DNA from: Ustilago trichophora
Lineage: Eukaryota; Basidiomycota; Ustilaginomycetes; Ustilaginales; Ustilaginaceae
Direction: 5' to 3'
Assembly (NCBI GenBank): GCA_900323505.1
Contig: OOIN01000043.1
Span: 930,001 to 994,000, forward strand
Length of the DNA stretch: 64,000 nt
Under the pieces are notes generated by a model, which made no database searches, was not told the DNA's origin, and saw nothing but the letters and a program-made list of their open reading frames with translations. Made by a program: the position numbers and the translations under genes. The stretch's first letter is position 1; the number at the start of each line of letters is the position of its first letter. Shown here in pieces: positions 63,721 to 64,000 of this stretch.

Positions 63721-64000
63721 TTAGCAAGCATTGGTAACGCGCAAATTGGTCCTCTTGGAGCGAAGCATCGAAGCCGAAGCATTGATCTTTGCCGGGGGTG
63801 GGGCAGCGATTACTGGGGTGGACCAAGGGAACATTGGCGTGCTGGTGACCATGGTCACTTCAGGAGCGGCAGAAACGCCGTCTACCGAGACGGTTGTATC
63901 CAGATCATCATCCTCGTGATGGGCCTGGTTGGGGTCGAAATCGAGGAAGAGGCTCTCGGGACTAGCGTGAGGGTTCCTGGGCAGGTGGTAAGGGGAAACT
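63721..64000 (-). CDS. 3' end of an unidentified protein, cut by window edge
   Basis: On the minus strand a frame enters at 64000 and stays open to a TAA at 63721-63723, giving the last 92 or so residues. They include YHLPRNPHASPESLF, LFLDFDPNQAHHEDDDLD and a basic SMLRSKRTNLRVTNAC ending. Composition is ordinary for this genome: acidic then Pro/Ala-rich and probably disordered. There is no domain to name it by. It converges on RFT1, whose stop is only about 110 bases away, so the two 3' ends are tightly packed and may overlap as transcripts. Confidence 0.7.
   Translation of the reverse strand, partial: VSPYHLPRNPHASPESLFLDFDPNQAHHEDDDLDTTVSVDGVSAAPEVTMVTSTPMFPWSTPVIAAPPPAKINASASMLRSKRTNLRVTNAC

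Overview
The window reads as nuclear DNA of a smut fungus (Ustilaginomycetes; Ustilago, Sporisorium, Moesziomyces or a close relative). The grounds are a fungal trifunctional tryptophan gene, a membrane-anchored glyoxal oxidase of the Ustilago Glo1 type, a Grp1-like Gly/Gln-rich RRM protein, long mostly intronless ORFs with short-consensus fungal introns in a few genes, and simple repeats between genes. The genus is inferred from protein character only. I see no transposon, virus, tRNA, rRNA or CRISPR array.

Layout. 1-9 kb: an uncharacterised acidic-tailed protein (-), an OTU deubiquitinase (-), a long non-coding stretch, and a sugar-porter MFS transporter (+). 9-18 kb: importin beta KAP95 (+), the trifunctional tryptophan gene (-) whose frame breaks inside a 12-bp minisatellite, and cytochrome c peroxidase (-). 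19-25 kb: COPII coat SEC24 (+) and a one-ORF fusion of a sedoheptulose-bisphosphatase-like histidine phosphatase with thymidylate synthase (+). 25-29.5 kb: RACK1 (-) and ribosomal protein L12 (+) transcribed divergently. RACK1 appears to have an intron inside its start codon and carries a U24/snR24-type box C/D snoRNA in its second intron. 30-35 kb: a small protein with KEN and D-box motifs (-) and glyoxal oxidase (-). 35-41 kb: a repeat-rich stretch with no convincing gene. 41-48 kb: the Grp1-like gene (+) with two alternative terminal exons, a small Cys-motif protein (-), and an unresolved multi-exon gene (+). 48-59 kb: a disordered protein resembling TORC1 subunit Tco89 (+), a GPI-anchored secreted protein (-), and a giant BAR-PH-ArfGAP protein (+). 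59-64 kb: mitochondrial glutamyl-tRNA synthetase (-) and RFT1 (+) from a shared 307-bp promoter, then the 3' end of a gene cut by the window edge (-).

Most genes are unlinked housekeeping functions: trafficking, nuclear import, translation, and amino-acid and nucleotide synthesis. This is not a gene cluster. The most noteworthy items are the phosphatase-thymidylate synthase fusion, the frame-breaking minisatellite in the tryptophan gene, the intronic U24 snoRNA with the split start codon in RACK1, and the alternative tails of the Grp1-like gene.
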